Below, piece after piece: positions 21,801 to 33,214 of a DNA stretch of 64,000 bases. The stretch is taken from positions 18,151,931 through 18,215,930 of the forward strand of contig CM052357.1 of the NCBI GenBank assembly GCA_028551475.1, given 5' to 3'. The notes under the pieces are model-generated. The model was not told where the DNA came from and made no database searches. It saw only the letters and a list, made by a program, of their open reading frames with translations. The stretch comes from Casuarina equisetifolia (taxonomy: Eukaryota; Streptophyta; Magnoliopsida; Fagales; Casuarinaceae). The position numbers were made by a program, and so were the translations under genes. Numbering within the stretch: position 1 is the first letter of the stretch; every line of letters starts with the position of its first letter.

Positions 21801-23692
21801 TGATTCTCTCCCTTTTTCATTCCTTGCCAAGTAATTCATTTTTTTCCAACTTGAAATGTCATCTTTAAAAGCTAAAAATTCCACACTATATTCCCCAAGG
21901 TCTTGAGCCACCTAGCTCCTAGCACGGCCTCAGTTCCTGGTATGTGCAAAAGAAAGAAATCTAGTTTCATTCTAACTTTTTGTACTATCAACTCTATTCC
22001 TTTGCATAACCCTTCAGTCCTCATTTTATCTCCACTCGTTATCTCAACCTCCAAGTTCTTACCTCTATTAGGTTTTAAACCCCATTTTCTTTCCAACTTG
22101 GTGCTCAAGAAATTGTGTGAACTCCCGGAGTCTATTAAAATGCATGCTTTATTAACCTTTCCTTCGAAAGTACCCATGACTCTCATCATACCAGCAGATG
22201 TCTCACCTCTCATGGCCTTTAAAGATATCTTAGGGGCCAGATCGACCATCTCCTGCACTTCCTGCACTTCCTCCACCATTTCTGGCACTACACTTGCCTC
22301 TTCCTCTGACTCACTTGCATCATCCTCAGCTATCAAAACAAACAATTTATTCTTACAGAGGTGACCAGGGGAATACTTCTCATCACAGTTAAAACAAAGA
22401 TTCTTTTCCCTCCTTTCTTGCACTTCTTTTGCTGTCAATTTTTTTGCACCTTTATATGACCCAACATTTTTCTGCCAATTGTTAGTCCCTGAGTTTGCTG
22501 TCTTATGGACATAATTCTTTTCCTTTTTAGTTGGCGTATCTTTCACCTCCAATAAGTAAGCTAACCCAACTGCGTCCTCCAAATCCATGGGTTTTCTAGA
22601 TTGTACTTCTTTTCTAAGGCTTTCTTTTAAACCCGCCAGGAAATGAATAAGTTCTTGTCCTTCAGGCATATCATCAACCCTAAAAAGAGTTTCCATAAAT
22701 TTTACCTCATAGTCCTCCACCGAGCCCGTTTGCTGCAGAAAAATCAAATCCTTGAGGCCATTCCGATAAGTGGTTGGACCATAACGTCGAATGAGAGCAT
22801 CAGTCAAAAGGGGCCAAGTGATTAGCCGACCTCTTGCCCTCTTCTGCAACCATTCTACACACATGTGTGCCCCTCCTTCAAGATGCCACGAAGCAATAGG
22901 GACCTTATCTCTTTCTCGGGTATTATTGAAACGAAAAAACTGCTCTGCTCGATTTATCCATCCTGTTGGATCACTACCACCCGAAAACTTAGGAAAATCA
23001 AACTTTGGATTGTTCTGACTGGGTCTTGCATGTACAACCCGTGTAGGCCTTCTTACTTCTCTATAAGGTCCTTGAAAGGTTTCTTCATCCGTGTACTCTT
23101 CCTCCTCCTCTTCTCTTTTAAAAATTCTCTCTCTCTGACTTTTATTTCTTCTCCCCACCAAGCCACGGAAATGTGCGTTAGGACCACCATTTTCATCTTT
23201 TTCTTAATCTTCTCTCTCCTCCCCTTCTTCGTCTTCTTCCTCCTCCTTTTTGATACTTTTCTCTCTCCTCCTGGAAAAAGGTACTCGGTTTCTCTCCTCC
23301 CCTTCTTCGTCTTCTTCCTCCTCCTTTTTTATGCTTTTCTCTCTCCTCCTAGCAAAAGGTACTCGGTTATCTTTATGAAAAGCTTCCTCTCGTGCCTCCT
23401 CATCTAATTCCTCAATTCTTACCCTCGAGTAGCAGATTCTCGAAGAAGAGGGGCCAGAGCCCACTTGCTGGGATTGGATAGTTTGAAGGATTCGTTGAAA
23501 AGAATCCTATTGCTGGAGGAATTGAGCTTGAATTTTGCATTCAACATCCTGGATTTTTTTATCAATCTCAGCCCTTATTTTTCTTTCAGACTCATCTCGT
23601 TTTTTTTATCTTTCCTCTTGTTTTTTTTCACTTTCCGCTTGACGTCGGTCTAAATCTGCCTGGATATGAACCCATAGTTGGTTGTCGGCCAT
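18821..23692 (-). pseudogene. Gypsy gag-pol polyprotein, broken by stops
   Basis: The frame starts at the ATG at 23692 (MADNQLWVHI) and ends at 18821. Gag comprises a coiled, charged start, a duplicated acidic/basic 26-residue unit (23214-23369), a retrotransposon gag core and a knuckle CFNCDEKYSPGHLC with unusual spacing. Protease has DSGSSHNF near 22111-22136. RT has VDYRAL and FFDD (about 21073-21085). RNase H follows to about 20290. The integrase keeps all three acidic residues (MDF, SDRDK, GQTEA; 19857-19571). A C-terminal chromodomain (VVWKGLPASDATWE, about 18870-18915) makes it a chromovirus. At least nine in-frame stops interrupt it, for example at 23204, 21872, 21206, 20891, 19997 and 19298, so it is non-autonomous. 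Confidence 0.9.
23214..23369 (-). repeat. 78-bp in-frame tandem duplication in gypsy gag
   Basis: Two copies starting CTCTCCTCCCC at 23214 and 23292 (period 78). Each encodes 26 residues with a basic RRREKSIKK part and an acidic EEEEDEEGEE part. Confidence 0.85.
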
Positions 23693-23724
23693 CTGGACTT
23701 CCGGCGGTGGCTCCGGTACCAAAT

Positions 23725-24149
23725 TGTCACAAACAACTCTATTCCTAACAAAATCTGTCCGTTGGAACTGTAATGGCCAATCTGCTCCACGGTCTGGCTT
23801 ACTACTTTTCTTTCTTCTAGCTATCTTTCTACTACATAGTCCTAATATAGTAAATAATAAATTGCATCAGAGTGGACACAACACACCTGCATCAAAAGGG
23901 AAACAACACCTCTGCATCTTCAATGGGACACAGCACCGAACACAAGCATAAGCTTTTGCATCAAAACAGTCTAGGGTTCTCCCCATCGGAATCCCCCTTT
24001 TACAATACATAAGGGCTATTACGATTTTACCCTGAATACTACAAAATATTGACTTGGGCCACATATACCCACACGTTACAACCTACACAAGAGCCCAAAA
24101 CTAACAACGTTTTAACCAACTATTTAACCAAAACAAGAGACATGCGACA
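23725..24149 (-). repeat. Gypsy 5' LTR
   Basis: 425 bp, TG...CA, same length as the 3' LTR. It would hold the element promoter, reading toward lower coordinates. Confidence 0.93.
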
Positions 24150-24154
24150 GTATT

Positions 24155-25344
24155 TCCAAGAAAATCTACATCTATAGTTAACAGCCATTGAGCAGGTCAA
24201 TGGTTCAGCCAAGGTTAAGACAAGAAGTCTTTAGTAGTTACCTATTTAATATGGCAAGGACGAAGTCTTCAGCCACTGGAGCAGACTTTCAACATTGTCT
24301 GGTTTGTTCTTCTCGAGCCGTTTTTTCCCTCCAGAGTGATTTCTTCTTCTTATGCTTAACAAATTTTGATAAGTTCCCTTTTTTTTAAAATTGTTTTCTC
24401 TACTGGGCCATGCCTTCTCAGTAACGCCACATGTTTGAAGAGGGGATTTGGTCAATCGATGATGGAAAAGTTGACATATAGATGCTGGGGCTGTCAAATG
24501 GTACCATTTGGAATACGAAAGCTTAACTGTCAATACGATAAACAAAGATCGAGTTAAAAAAAAAAAAAAAAAAGAAGGAAAAAATCTTCCATTCCCACTT
24601 GATCAAACTTATGGTTTGTTGGAATGGCAGTAGCTAAGGAACAACAGAACAAATGTAAATAAATATCCAAAGCCACATCAGCTAGGTGTACAATTATTGG
24701 TTTCCAAGTCAAAAACACATGGATTTGAAGAATTCATGTAATTGAAAATCGTTGAACGACTTTGCATCTCTGTAACAAAGCCTTGAGCGGCAACATCACT
24801 ATATTTCTGGTGTTTCATCATAATGGCATTGAGTTATTGAATTAATATGATGAATATGAATGGTGGTGGAAATTAATGAAGTGGCTTTCTTGTCTAATCC
24901 ACACACATCTCGTTACCTTATCTATCCAGAACTTCTCCAGTAAGAAGTCCTTTTTTTTTTAATCTTTTTCTTTGGATGAAAATAAAGTGATGATCATATT
25001 TTCCTTGCTGGCAACCACCAAGTGTGAAATTCTACCACCCCACTACAAGAAAAGCACCTTATCAATTCCTGGTATTCATGATGGCCTATGTGATAAACAC
25101 ATCTACCTTTAAATTGAGACAGTCCCAAAAGACCTGTAAAATATAACTCGGGAGAAACCAAAAAAATACACAAAAAAAAGAAGCATTTGTTTTAAAAGAT
25201 GATAATTGTTGAGTCATTGTCATAACGGACAATGCACATCATATTTCCTTGTATCCATCGTTGAATATATTAAAAAATTTAGAATTCGATCAAAAAGTTT
25301 TTTATGAGTTAGAATGATATTTCTAACATTTAACCATCACTTAA
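24155..25344 (-). promoter_or_regulatory. GLP2 upstream region, displaced by the gypsy element
   Basis: Collinear with 6060-7215 and with the reverse of 33900-35000. The first bases (TTCCAAGAAAATCTACATC) belong to the GLP2 leader. The TATA region reads CTATAGATG, degenerate relative to GLP1. An 18-base A run lies at 24556-24573. It now drives nothing intact. Confidence 0.65.
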
Positions 25345-25800
25345 TGTAAAACTTTTGTCTTAAGATACTCCCTTATACTTAGGATTGAGCAAAGTATAAT
25401 AGGTAATTCCTTGTATATTGAGCATATTTTAAAGACCTAAATTTGAATGACACTTTAAATTGATATTTTTAGCTTATATCTATTGTATATGGATTGAGCA
25501 AAATAAAATATGTTTTTAGGGAAAAACAATTGATATTTTTATTCTCTTAACAAAAGTACAAAATGCAGTATAAGGGAGAGCCTTTTTCTTTAGGAATATG
25601 AAACTCTCCCTGGAAAATATTATTTTGAATGAAATTTATAGGCTTTCAATCTCTATCTTTTCATAAATATGATTTTTTCTATAATGTTAAGGTATGCCCC
25701 TGTGCTTGCATCAAAGGCAGTGTGTATGGCCTCGGCATAAAGCTTTCTAGCTCAATAGTTGCCCTTTTGAATATCCAATACTTTTTGCTTATTGCCAATA
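25345..25800. repeat. Unit spacer with a shortened block A
   Basis: TTAATGTAAAACTTTTGTC..., GGATTGAGCAAAGTATAATAG, then CTTGCATCAAAG...GGCATAAAGCTTTCTAGCTCAATAG and AATATCCAATACTTT. The copia LTR follows at 25801. The same junction appears inverted at 33215. No gene. Confidence 0.65.
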
Positions 25801-28226
25801 GTTAGAAAATGAGGACAAGAATATTGTGTAACCATTATTTTGTGCGTTTTACAATGTCATCTTAATAAAATTATATATAGAGACTATAAGGTATCATTTA
25901 TTGTTCAATTGGGAAAAGTATTTGTCTTGAAAATTCTTGCATTCCAGTTATGAGCAAGATATGTAAATAATCTAAATTCAAATACTTTTGACTTTATTTT
26001 GAAAAGATTTGGTTGGTTTTCCTTTCTTTGGAAATCCTTGCTATTTTTGATCATTTTGCGTTGATGCTTTCCTTCTTGATTTCTTTGATTAATGGTGATG
26101 AATTGATTCTTGAGATACATAATTAACTTATGTTGATTTTAGTTTTGGTGATGACACACGTGTGTTGTACACATGCTGAGGTGGCATGAGATTCCCTTGT
26201 GGTACCCATGGCATCATCTTGATGTCTTGATCTAACAACCCCCCCTTCCCTCTTAAGAAGCTAATGGATTGGTACAAATAGTAAGCTTGTCTTGTAATAG
26301 CTTGAACTTGGTAGAGGATAGTCTTTTAGTGAAGATATGTGCCATTTGTTCAACAAAGGAGATGAATTGGATGCTTAAGTGCTTGGGCTTGATTTATTTA
26401 AGAATGAACTGAAAATCTATCTTGACATGTTTTATTTTGGCATGAAAAACTAGATTGGAGGAGAGATAAAGTGTAAAGATATTGTCACACCAAAGTGTTG
26501 GTGGGTGTTATAGTTGTACTTTAAGTTCTTTTGGTAGTACTTAAGTCTAAATGATTTAAGCTATTGTATCTGCTAGACTTTTAAATTATGCTTTTGTACT
26601 AGATCAAATGATGATCTTTTTTTTTTTTTGGAATTCCATGATATGAGATTATTTAAAAGGAAGATACAAAAACTACTTATTGATTTGTGATCAACTTAAT
26701 TGCTTGCCTATCCTACATTAAAATATGCATTGATTGTAGTTGTTAGGCTTTTTGTTATATGTATTCCATATTTTATAATGTTAACAAGGAATCAAAATAT
26801 GTGTTTGATATATGTCCAACAAGGAATCAATATATGTGTTTGATATATGTCCAATGTGTTGTCATTGGAGAATGTATAAATTGACATGTCATATTAATGG
26901 TGTAGGCAATATCAAGTCTTATTACTATAAGATATTAGAGTGAACCAATAATACTACAATATTGTGTAAGATTAGAGTAAGGATCCATTAGTGATGAGGC
27001 AAGAATGGGTTGTTATGCAAGGAGTAGATACCCCTTGAGAATTTTCCATTTGCCACAATGGATTATTTTGAGTGCAAACTTCTCTTGATATAGTAGAAGT
27101 TTATTAGATTGAGTAAAGGCTCTAATTCTAGGAAAACAATATAGGTGCTCTAAATGTTTTATATTAAATTCATTTTAGAGTTGTGTAAAGATTTTGTTAG
27201 TAAAAGTGTTAATGGTACTTGTAAAGATTATATCATCTACATAATTGGTGACCCTTTATGGTAGCTAGTAGTCATAGTGGTAACACAAAGGTGCATGCTG
27301 AGTTTACAAACTAAAATTTGGCATGAAGAACCACCTATAGCTATGTCGAAGTCTCGTGTTTCAACATCTACATCTACATCATAACCTTATCGTTGTAGGA
27401 ATTTAGAAGATAACCATGAACAAATTGGTCTTTAGTTTCCAATCCTAATATGTAAGATTAAAATCCCAATTAATGCTACCATGTTCATTTGTTTTGATGA
27501 TGAACTCTAATGGCATGGAAAGGATCCATGTGTGACCCAAGAAGCTCCTTTGCCTCAAGATAAGGCTTAATACAAGCCCTTTAGAGGTAATTAGTCTTGT
27601 CAAGTGGAACTCCAATAGTAGGAATGGAAGGGCTTGTAGGGGTGGTGGGAAAGCATGGGTTGTAGCGTGAATGTTGGTGTTGATGGAAGGTATTGTGGGA
27701 TTTTGGGAAGGGGGGAAGACTTTTGCTGGTGGCTCTTTGATACCAAGTTAGAAAACAAAGAGAGATATCGGAATATTGTATAACCATTATTTTATCTGTT
27801 TTATAGTGTCTTCGCAATCCAATGTTGGTGTTGATGGAAGGCATGGTGGGATTTTAGGAAGGGGGGAAGGCTTTTGCTAATGGCTCTTTGATACCAAGTT
27901 AGAAAATAAAGAGAGATATAGGAATATTTTATAACCATTATTTTATGTGTTTTATAGTGTCTTCACAATCCAATTATATAGGGAGACTACAAGTTATCAT
28001 TAAGTATTTTCCTTTATTTGGAATTCTTGTTGTTCTAGATCATTCTACATTAATGCTTTCCTTTCTCATTTCCTTGATTGATGGCGATGAATTGATTCCT
28101 GAGGTATAGAATTAACTTTTGTTGATTGCAAGTTTGGTGACAATAGACATATGTTCTACATGCACTAACATGGCATGGGCTTCTTTTGTAATAAATATGG
28201 CATCTTCTTGATGTCCTTGTCTAACA
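25801..28226 (-). mobile_element. Copia element with internal deletion
   Basis: Left (3') LTR 25801-26237 and right (5') LTR 27898-28226, which lacks roughly 100 bp. The minus strand starts TGTTAGAC, and a primer site TTGGTATCAAAGAGCC adjoins the right LTR (27882-27897). A purine tract opposite CCCCCCTTCCCTCTTAAG adjoins the left LTR. The interior (about 1.66 kb) keeps decayed RT/RNase H pieces (26240-27240) and a gag start (27250-27760). Integrase is missing. I found no target duplication. The element sits inside block A. Confidence 0.75.
27671..27975. repeat. 151-bp tandem duplication across the primer site and LTR edge
   Basis: ATGTTGGTGTTGATGGAAGG occurs at 27671 and 27822. Each copy continues through GGCTCTTTGATACCAAG and into the LTR edge GTTAGAAAA. 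The element therefore has two primer sites and two LTR edges in tandem. Confidence 0.75.
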
Positions 28227-28762
28227 CCTACTCTCTAACTTTTTTTATTTTTTCTTTTTGTTGTTGCTCACACTAATTAGTTTAGCCAAAGAACAAGAGC
28301 TTTCAAGCTTGTGTTCTACTTCAACTCCATAATGCCAACTTATGGAGCTTGTAAAACACTATCTTAGAAAATCATTTGTTAATCATGCATAATTTTGTTA
28401 AATGTATATCTATGTACAAAAAAAAAATATTTTTAAGTTACCTATATATACATATGATGATACCAAAACCATTCTTTTTTTGTGTTCCTACGTGTTTAAG
28501 TATATTAAATCTTAGTTATAGTGTAGTGATGAATGATTCTAATATACACTTATGCATATGTCTATGCCATTAAATGACTTAAAGATTATAGAAAAATGTT
28601 CAAAGTAAATTATTTCATTTACTTTCTCATAAAGAATATAATCAATTTTGCATTGGGATTAATTTTTAAAGATAAGATATAGAGAGAAGTAAATAAAATA
28701 TTTTGTTTGAATGAATCTCTTTATTCAAATGATGTCATTACGGCTTTAGATATTTAAAGGGA
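28227..28762. repeat. Block A, right half, copy 4
   Basis: CACACTAATTAGTTTAGCCAAAGAACAAG, TTGTTAATCATGCATAATTT, then GATGATACCAAAACC. Same order as 13490-13990. Non-coding. Confidence 0.6.
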
Positions 28763-28898
28763 AGGGTAATTGGCAAGGTAGAGAGAGGAAAATAAAAATG
28801 GCAAAAGAAAAAGTAGGGGAAACTAGTTAAGGAGTCCTATCTTCCACTACTCTAGCCTCTTCCCTTTTATCTTCTTTTTTGTGCCTTTCCAATACCTA
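28763..28898. repeat. R2 element, copy 4 (short form)
   Basis: Left arm GGGTAATTGGCAAGGTAGAG... and right arm ...GTGCCTTTCCAATACC are inverted copies around about 60 bp, as at 13996-14136. Confidence 0.55.
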
Positions 28899-29479
28899 TT
28901 TTTTGAAGAAAAACCTTATCTCTCACTAAAAAATAATCCACTAGAGAATAAATTTTAGGTTTCATAAGAAAGGATGTGTTATTTGTAATATAATAAAAGA
29001 AGTCAACCATCTTATCATTTGCCAAAGTTAGCTTTCTTAGAAAGAGCCTTCTTCATTAACTAAAATTTCTAACCATCTTTTTCTTCTTCTTCTTCTTCTT
29101 TTTTGACTTTCAAAAAATTTGTTCTACATAACTTGAAAATTGTGGAGCTTATATGAAATTATCTATTAATCATTTTATTTTGATTTGCAAGTCTAGGACT
29201 CAGTCTTTGTGAGCTTAATGGTTAAGAATTTGACAAGATGTCTAGATGGTTGATAAGTATTAAAGATATTAGTTAGACACTAAAAAAGGTAAGATTTTTA
29301 ATAGTTAATTTTATAAATTCAAGAGTTAGTTTATAGATTGAATTTTGGAAATTTATTTATTATCACAACTCATAATGAAGTATTAAAGAATATAATTTGA
29401 TATTAAGAGAAACTTTTGGAGTAATTTTTAACTATTAAATTTATTTAATATGCTCTAATTTTCATAGAGTTTTCATCTT
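28899..29479. other. Unit spacer with a CTT microsatellite
   Basis: Parallel to 14137-14769. A (CTT)n run lies near 29080-29101. No gene seen. Confidence 0.55.
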
Positions 29480-30560
29480 ATGCCTTACCTTGTTCCCTTT
29501 CCCTCTAGGGTATCTCCATAGATTCTTCATTAATGGTTGACTCCACTCCTCTTCTTGGATCTCTCACTTTTGCAGGAAGGACTTCAACTACTCCATCATC
29601 ACCATTTGCTCCACCCCTACATCCTATGGTCACCAAACTATAAGATGGCACCATTGAATGCACACCATTATATTCTAGCACACATTCTTTCCATTTGCTA
29701 CTAAACAAACATAATATAAGCCTATTAGTTTTGCTCAAGCCATTTGGTGTCCTCATTGGTATGTCATTATGAATGAAGAATTTTTATTGTTAGATCAATA
29801 ATCACATTTGGGATCTTATTATGCTACTGAGAGTATTTGAATTGGTTGCATATGTATTTTGACTCAAGCTTTCGTCTGATGGCTTTTAGGAGTGCTTTAA
29901 AACAATACTTGTTGCTAACTCTTGTCATGAAGAAACAAACATCAATTATCATTAGACATTTAGTCCCATTGACAAAGTTCTCATTATCTACACTATTTTT
30001 TCACTTTCCTACTCTTGTGGTTAGACTTTGTGATAGTTTAATGTTAAAAATACTTTTCTTCATGACCCTTTCATTATGGTAGTTGATGTGCAGTAGCCCT
30101 TGGGATTTGTTGATGCCTTTTGTTCACATCACATTTGTCATCCTAAGAAATTTATCTATGGCCTTAAATAAGCACCCCCTTATGAATAGTATCAACATCT
30201 CAACTCCTTCATTTTGAGTTATCTTCTTCTAAGTTCACTCATCTTTGTTTATAGTCTCTACTCTTATATATAACATCTTTCTTATTGTTTATATGGATAA
30301 TATTATCCTAATAGGATCTCCTATGGCTCTTATCTCTTCCATGCTAATTAACCTCCACTAAGAGTTCTTTTATTTTTTATTTTTTTATATCAAGGATGTA
30401 GGTTCAACATATTGTCCAAAAGTCAATAAGATAGTTTTTAAGTTTTGCTTTGTATCTTTGTATTTACTCATTATTTTTTTCTTTTTTTTTGTTGTTGAAC
30501 ATAACTGAAGTTGTATCTTTTTTCTTTTGTGATTTTTGAGCCTTAAGAGAATCTGGGAAA
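29480..30560 (+). pseudogene. Copia reverse transcriptase remnant (unit 3)
   Basis: Sister of 14770-15760 with the same order of pieces. Around 30280-30310 the box reads VYMDNIILIGS, so the second catalytic Asp is Asn. Multiple stops. Dead. Confidence 0.65.
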
Positions 30561-30649
30561 AATCTATTATGAACCTACCTAAGAAAACATTTGTAAAACT
30601 TTCTACCTAGATTCTTATGTGTATTTGTGGTGAAAAATATATAAGGGTT

Positions 30650-31410
30650 TGTTTTTGTAGGGGCATTACCTTTTAAGAATCAGCAAGTTGCACCTAAAAT
30701 TACCTTTACAAGGTCCTCTTACTAACACTTTGGCATTGCAATTGTATGCTTAATGGCTAGATTTCTCACATTTGAAGCATGAAGAAGGACCATAAACATT
30801 GCCATTTTTGGAATCAATGCTTTGTCAAGAATCAACTAGTGCAAGAAGATATTTTAAAGTGGTGGTGTATGCTCCCTTTATGTTACAATCCTAAAGGAAA
30901 TTAAACTTGCCACACTAACTAGTTAAAACCTTTTTTTGGTCTAGTGGTTAGGTTTGTTACATTAGTATTAAAGACAAACTCCACATATTGAGGAACTCCA
31001 CATATTGAGGAACTCCACTTCTTGAGTTCAAACCTTGATACATGCACTTAGTTATGAGAAGCTCATTGGGGACATAAGCACTTGCCTATGAGCAGCTCAC
31101 CTTTGGTTTAAGGAAAGATAATGAGAGAGTGAAGGCACTAGCAACTGGTGTAGTGGAGCCGCAAATTATCCCATTTGGTGAAGCCATTGAATGTAATCAT
31201 TAAGTTTGTCATATTCAAAAGTAGGATGGAATGTTTCAATCTTAAAGGTAACTGAACCTATTATGCCAACAAGCTTAGACTTTTTGGTTCAATAGTTAGA
31301 TTTATTACATTCTAAGTGGGAAAGTGCATGGGCTTTAGAAGTTGTCAATTGGAAGAGGAGTTTCTCATCTTCTTCCACTTGGACTTCAATCCTATACTTT
31401 TTCTTCATCT
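30650..31410 (-). pseudogene. CCHC zinc-finger fragment, copy c, interrupted
   Basis: 30650-30880 matches the LEKQC and CFKC end of copy a, and 31320-31400 the acidic N-terminal end (TGGAAGAGGAGTTTCTCATC). The middle is replaced by SINE-like DNA (30935-31130) and other sequence. No frame survives. Confidence 0.5.
30935..31130 (+). mobile_element. Possible SINE, second copy, with 17-bp tandem repeat
   Basis: TGGTCTAGTGGTTAGG (A-box-like) and GAGTTCAAACC (B-box-like). Between them CCACATATTGAGGAACT is repeated in tandem (17-bp period, two copies and a partial third). Compare 16178-16390. Confidence 0.4.
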
Positions 31411-32149
31411 TCATATTCATTGCTTCTTGCTTGCTTTCTTTGTTTTAGGATTTGGGAATTATTTATTGACGCCTTCATATTTCCTCTTCTCTTTCCTCAG
31501 AAATTCCTACTGTCTCTTTTCTTACTTTGTTACTATTTTCAATTTCAATCTTTTCTTAGGCTCTTTAGATTGTTAAAATCATTATTTTTTCGTCAAAATT
31601 TTCTATAATTCGTAGATTCTAGTTTATGCAATTGTTTAAAACACCAATCATAAAATTGAATTAGATAACTCAAAATTCATTCCAACAATATTCCTTACAT
31701 CTAATGAATTTTAAATGTCCAAATATAAATCATCTAATAGGATAATTTTTTTTTAATTTGTATAATGAAAACATAATTATCATGCAATCCCTTTTTTTTA
31801 TTAAGGGTGAGGGTAGATGAATTTTAGGAGCTTTATTTGGAAAGGAGAGGTGTCAGACCCTCATTGCTCAATTTATAATTTGCTAAGTGCCAATGAACTA
31901 GAAGGACTTGAACACACACAATTATTAGTAAATAAATTCTTAACTTTTATGTTTAGTACCTACGCCCATTCTCAAATAAAAATATTCTTTAAAAAAATTT
32001 ATAATTAAAATTTTAATGTACAAGTATTTAATTTTGATACTTTTGAGCTAAAGAACTACGTAAAGACAGAGAGTTGCCAAAAACATCGTGTTCTTATTAT
32101 GGTCCAATTCTACATGGAGAATGGTACGTAATTAAATCTTTATTTTGAT
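31411..32149. repeat. R6 and R7 blocks, extra pair
   Basis: R6 (31411-31740) and R7 (31800-31950) are followed by the zinc-finger copy d instead of a GLP. This resembles the first R6/R7 pair of unit 1 (3441-4157). Non-coding. Confidence 0.6.
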
Positions 32150-32560
32150 TATCCGTTTCTGCAAGGGCATTGCTTCCCAAGAATCGACAAGCTACTCCTG
32201 AAATTGCCGTTAGAGGCTCCTCCTCCTCCTTCTCCTCCTATAGCCACGTTGGCATCACAATATCGCGTCAAGTGGCTAGATTTCCCATATTTGAAGCACG
32301 AAGAGGAACCATAAACGTCGCCGTCCTTGGAAGAGGTGCCTTGTCGAGAATCAACTGGCACAATGACACCTTCCAGTGTATGCTCCCTCCGGATCGACGT
32401 TGCGGCGCTTGGCGGAAGAAATGGAGTGCACATAGGCCCCAGCCCCTGCTACCTGGGAGAGGAACTCCTCGTCTTCCTCCACTTGGACTTTGATCCTATA
32501 CTTTTTCTTCGTCTCCATCTCCATTGCGTATCGTTTACTTTCTTCGTTTTGGCATTTTGA
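32150..32560 (-). pseudogene. CCHC zinc-finger fragment, copy d
   Basis: Second best preserved copy. The minus strand reads VDSRQG...DGDVYGSSSCFKYGKSSH, then ASNGNF and LSILGKQCPCRNG. The second Cys of the knuckle is Tyr (CFKY), so zinc binding is lost. The acidic N-terminal part is in another frame after a deletion near 32380. Confidence 0.6.
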
Positions 32561-32649
32561 AATTATTGATTTCCTCCCCCCGTTCTGCCACCTTTCCTTG
32601 ATATTCCTACCTTTCGTTTTCTACTTTATCATTATTTTTAATTAAATTC

Positions 32650-33214
32650 ATCTCCTCTGTTGATTAGATGACTGATATCTTCACTAAGAGTCTATCCTCC
32701 ACTAGGTTCAAGTTATTACAAGACACGCTTACTATCCATATTAATCCATTAGCTTCCCTTCAAAGGGAAGTTTGTTAGATTAAGAAATCAAGATGATGCC
32801 ATGTGTACCACAAGAGAATCTCATGCCATGTTAGCATGTGTACAACACAAGTGTGCCATCACTAACTTTGCTATTAACAAAAATTAATTCTGTATCTTAG
32901 AAATCAATTCATCATCGTGAATTAAGGAAATGAGAAAGGAAAGTATCAATGCAGAATTATCTAAAAAATAGCAAGAATTTCTAGAGAAATAAAAACAAAC
33001 CAAATCTTCTCAAAATGGAGTCGACAATATTTGAATTCAGAATATTTCCATATCTCAGTCATCAACTAGAATCCGAGAAGCATCAAGACAAATACTTTTC
33101 CTCATTGTAAATTAAATTATACCTTGTAGTCTCCTTATATAATTTTATTGAGATGACATTGTAAAACACAGTAAATAATGGTTATACAATATTCCTATAT
33201 CCTTATTTTCTAAC
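32650..33214 (+). mobile_element. 3' end of a copia element (inverted with the GLP3 segment)
   Basis: 32655-32770 reads the end of RNase H (DIFTKSLSSTRFKLLQDTL) and a short purine tract, followed by an LTR from TGTTAGATT at 32773 to TTTTCTAAC at 33214. Same family as 25801-28226. The DNA right of the LTR (CGGGCAATCACCAGAAAGTATTG) is the reverse of what lies left of 25801. The two LTRs therefore share one insertion site, copied by duplication. Confidence 0.75.

Larger units (their letters stand above)
18384..24149 (-). mobile_element. Ty3/gypsy chromovirus, full length, inserted in the GLP2 leader
   Basis: 5766 bp with two 425-bp LTRs (18384-18808, 23725-24149), both TG...CA. The target duplication is ATATT (18379-18383) and GTATT (24150-24154). 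GLP3 and GLP4 have GAAGTAT at this point, so GTATT is the original and the left copy mutated. The purine tract (AAGGGGGAAGGAGT, minus) is next to the 3' LTR. The primer site next to the 5' LTR reads TTTGGTACCGGAGCC (minus). About 10 of 425 LTR positions differ by eye, which makes it the youngest insertion here. The element lies between the GLP2 TATA region and ATG. Confidence 0.93.

Noticed and set aside
21903..22364. Plus-strand open frames across the gypsy gag
   Set aside because: They are antisense shadows of the gag-protease region.
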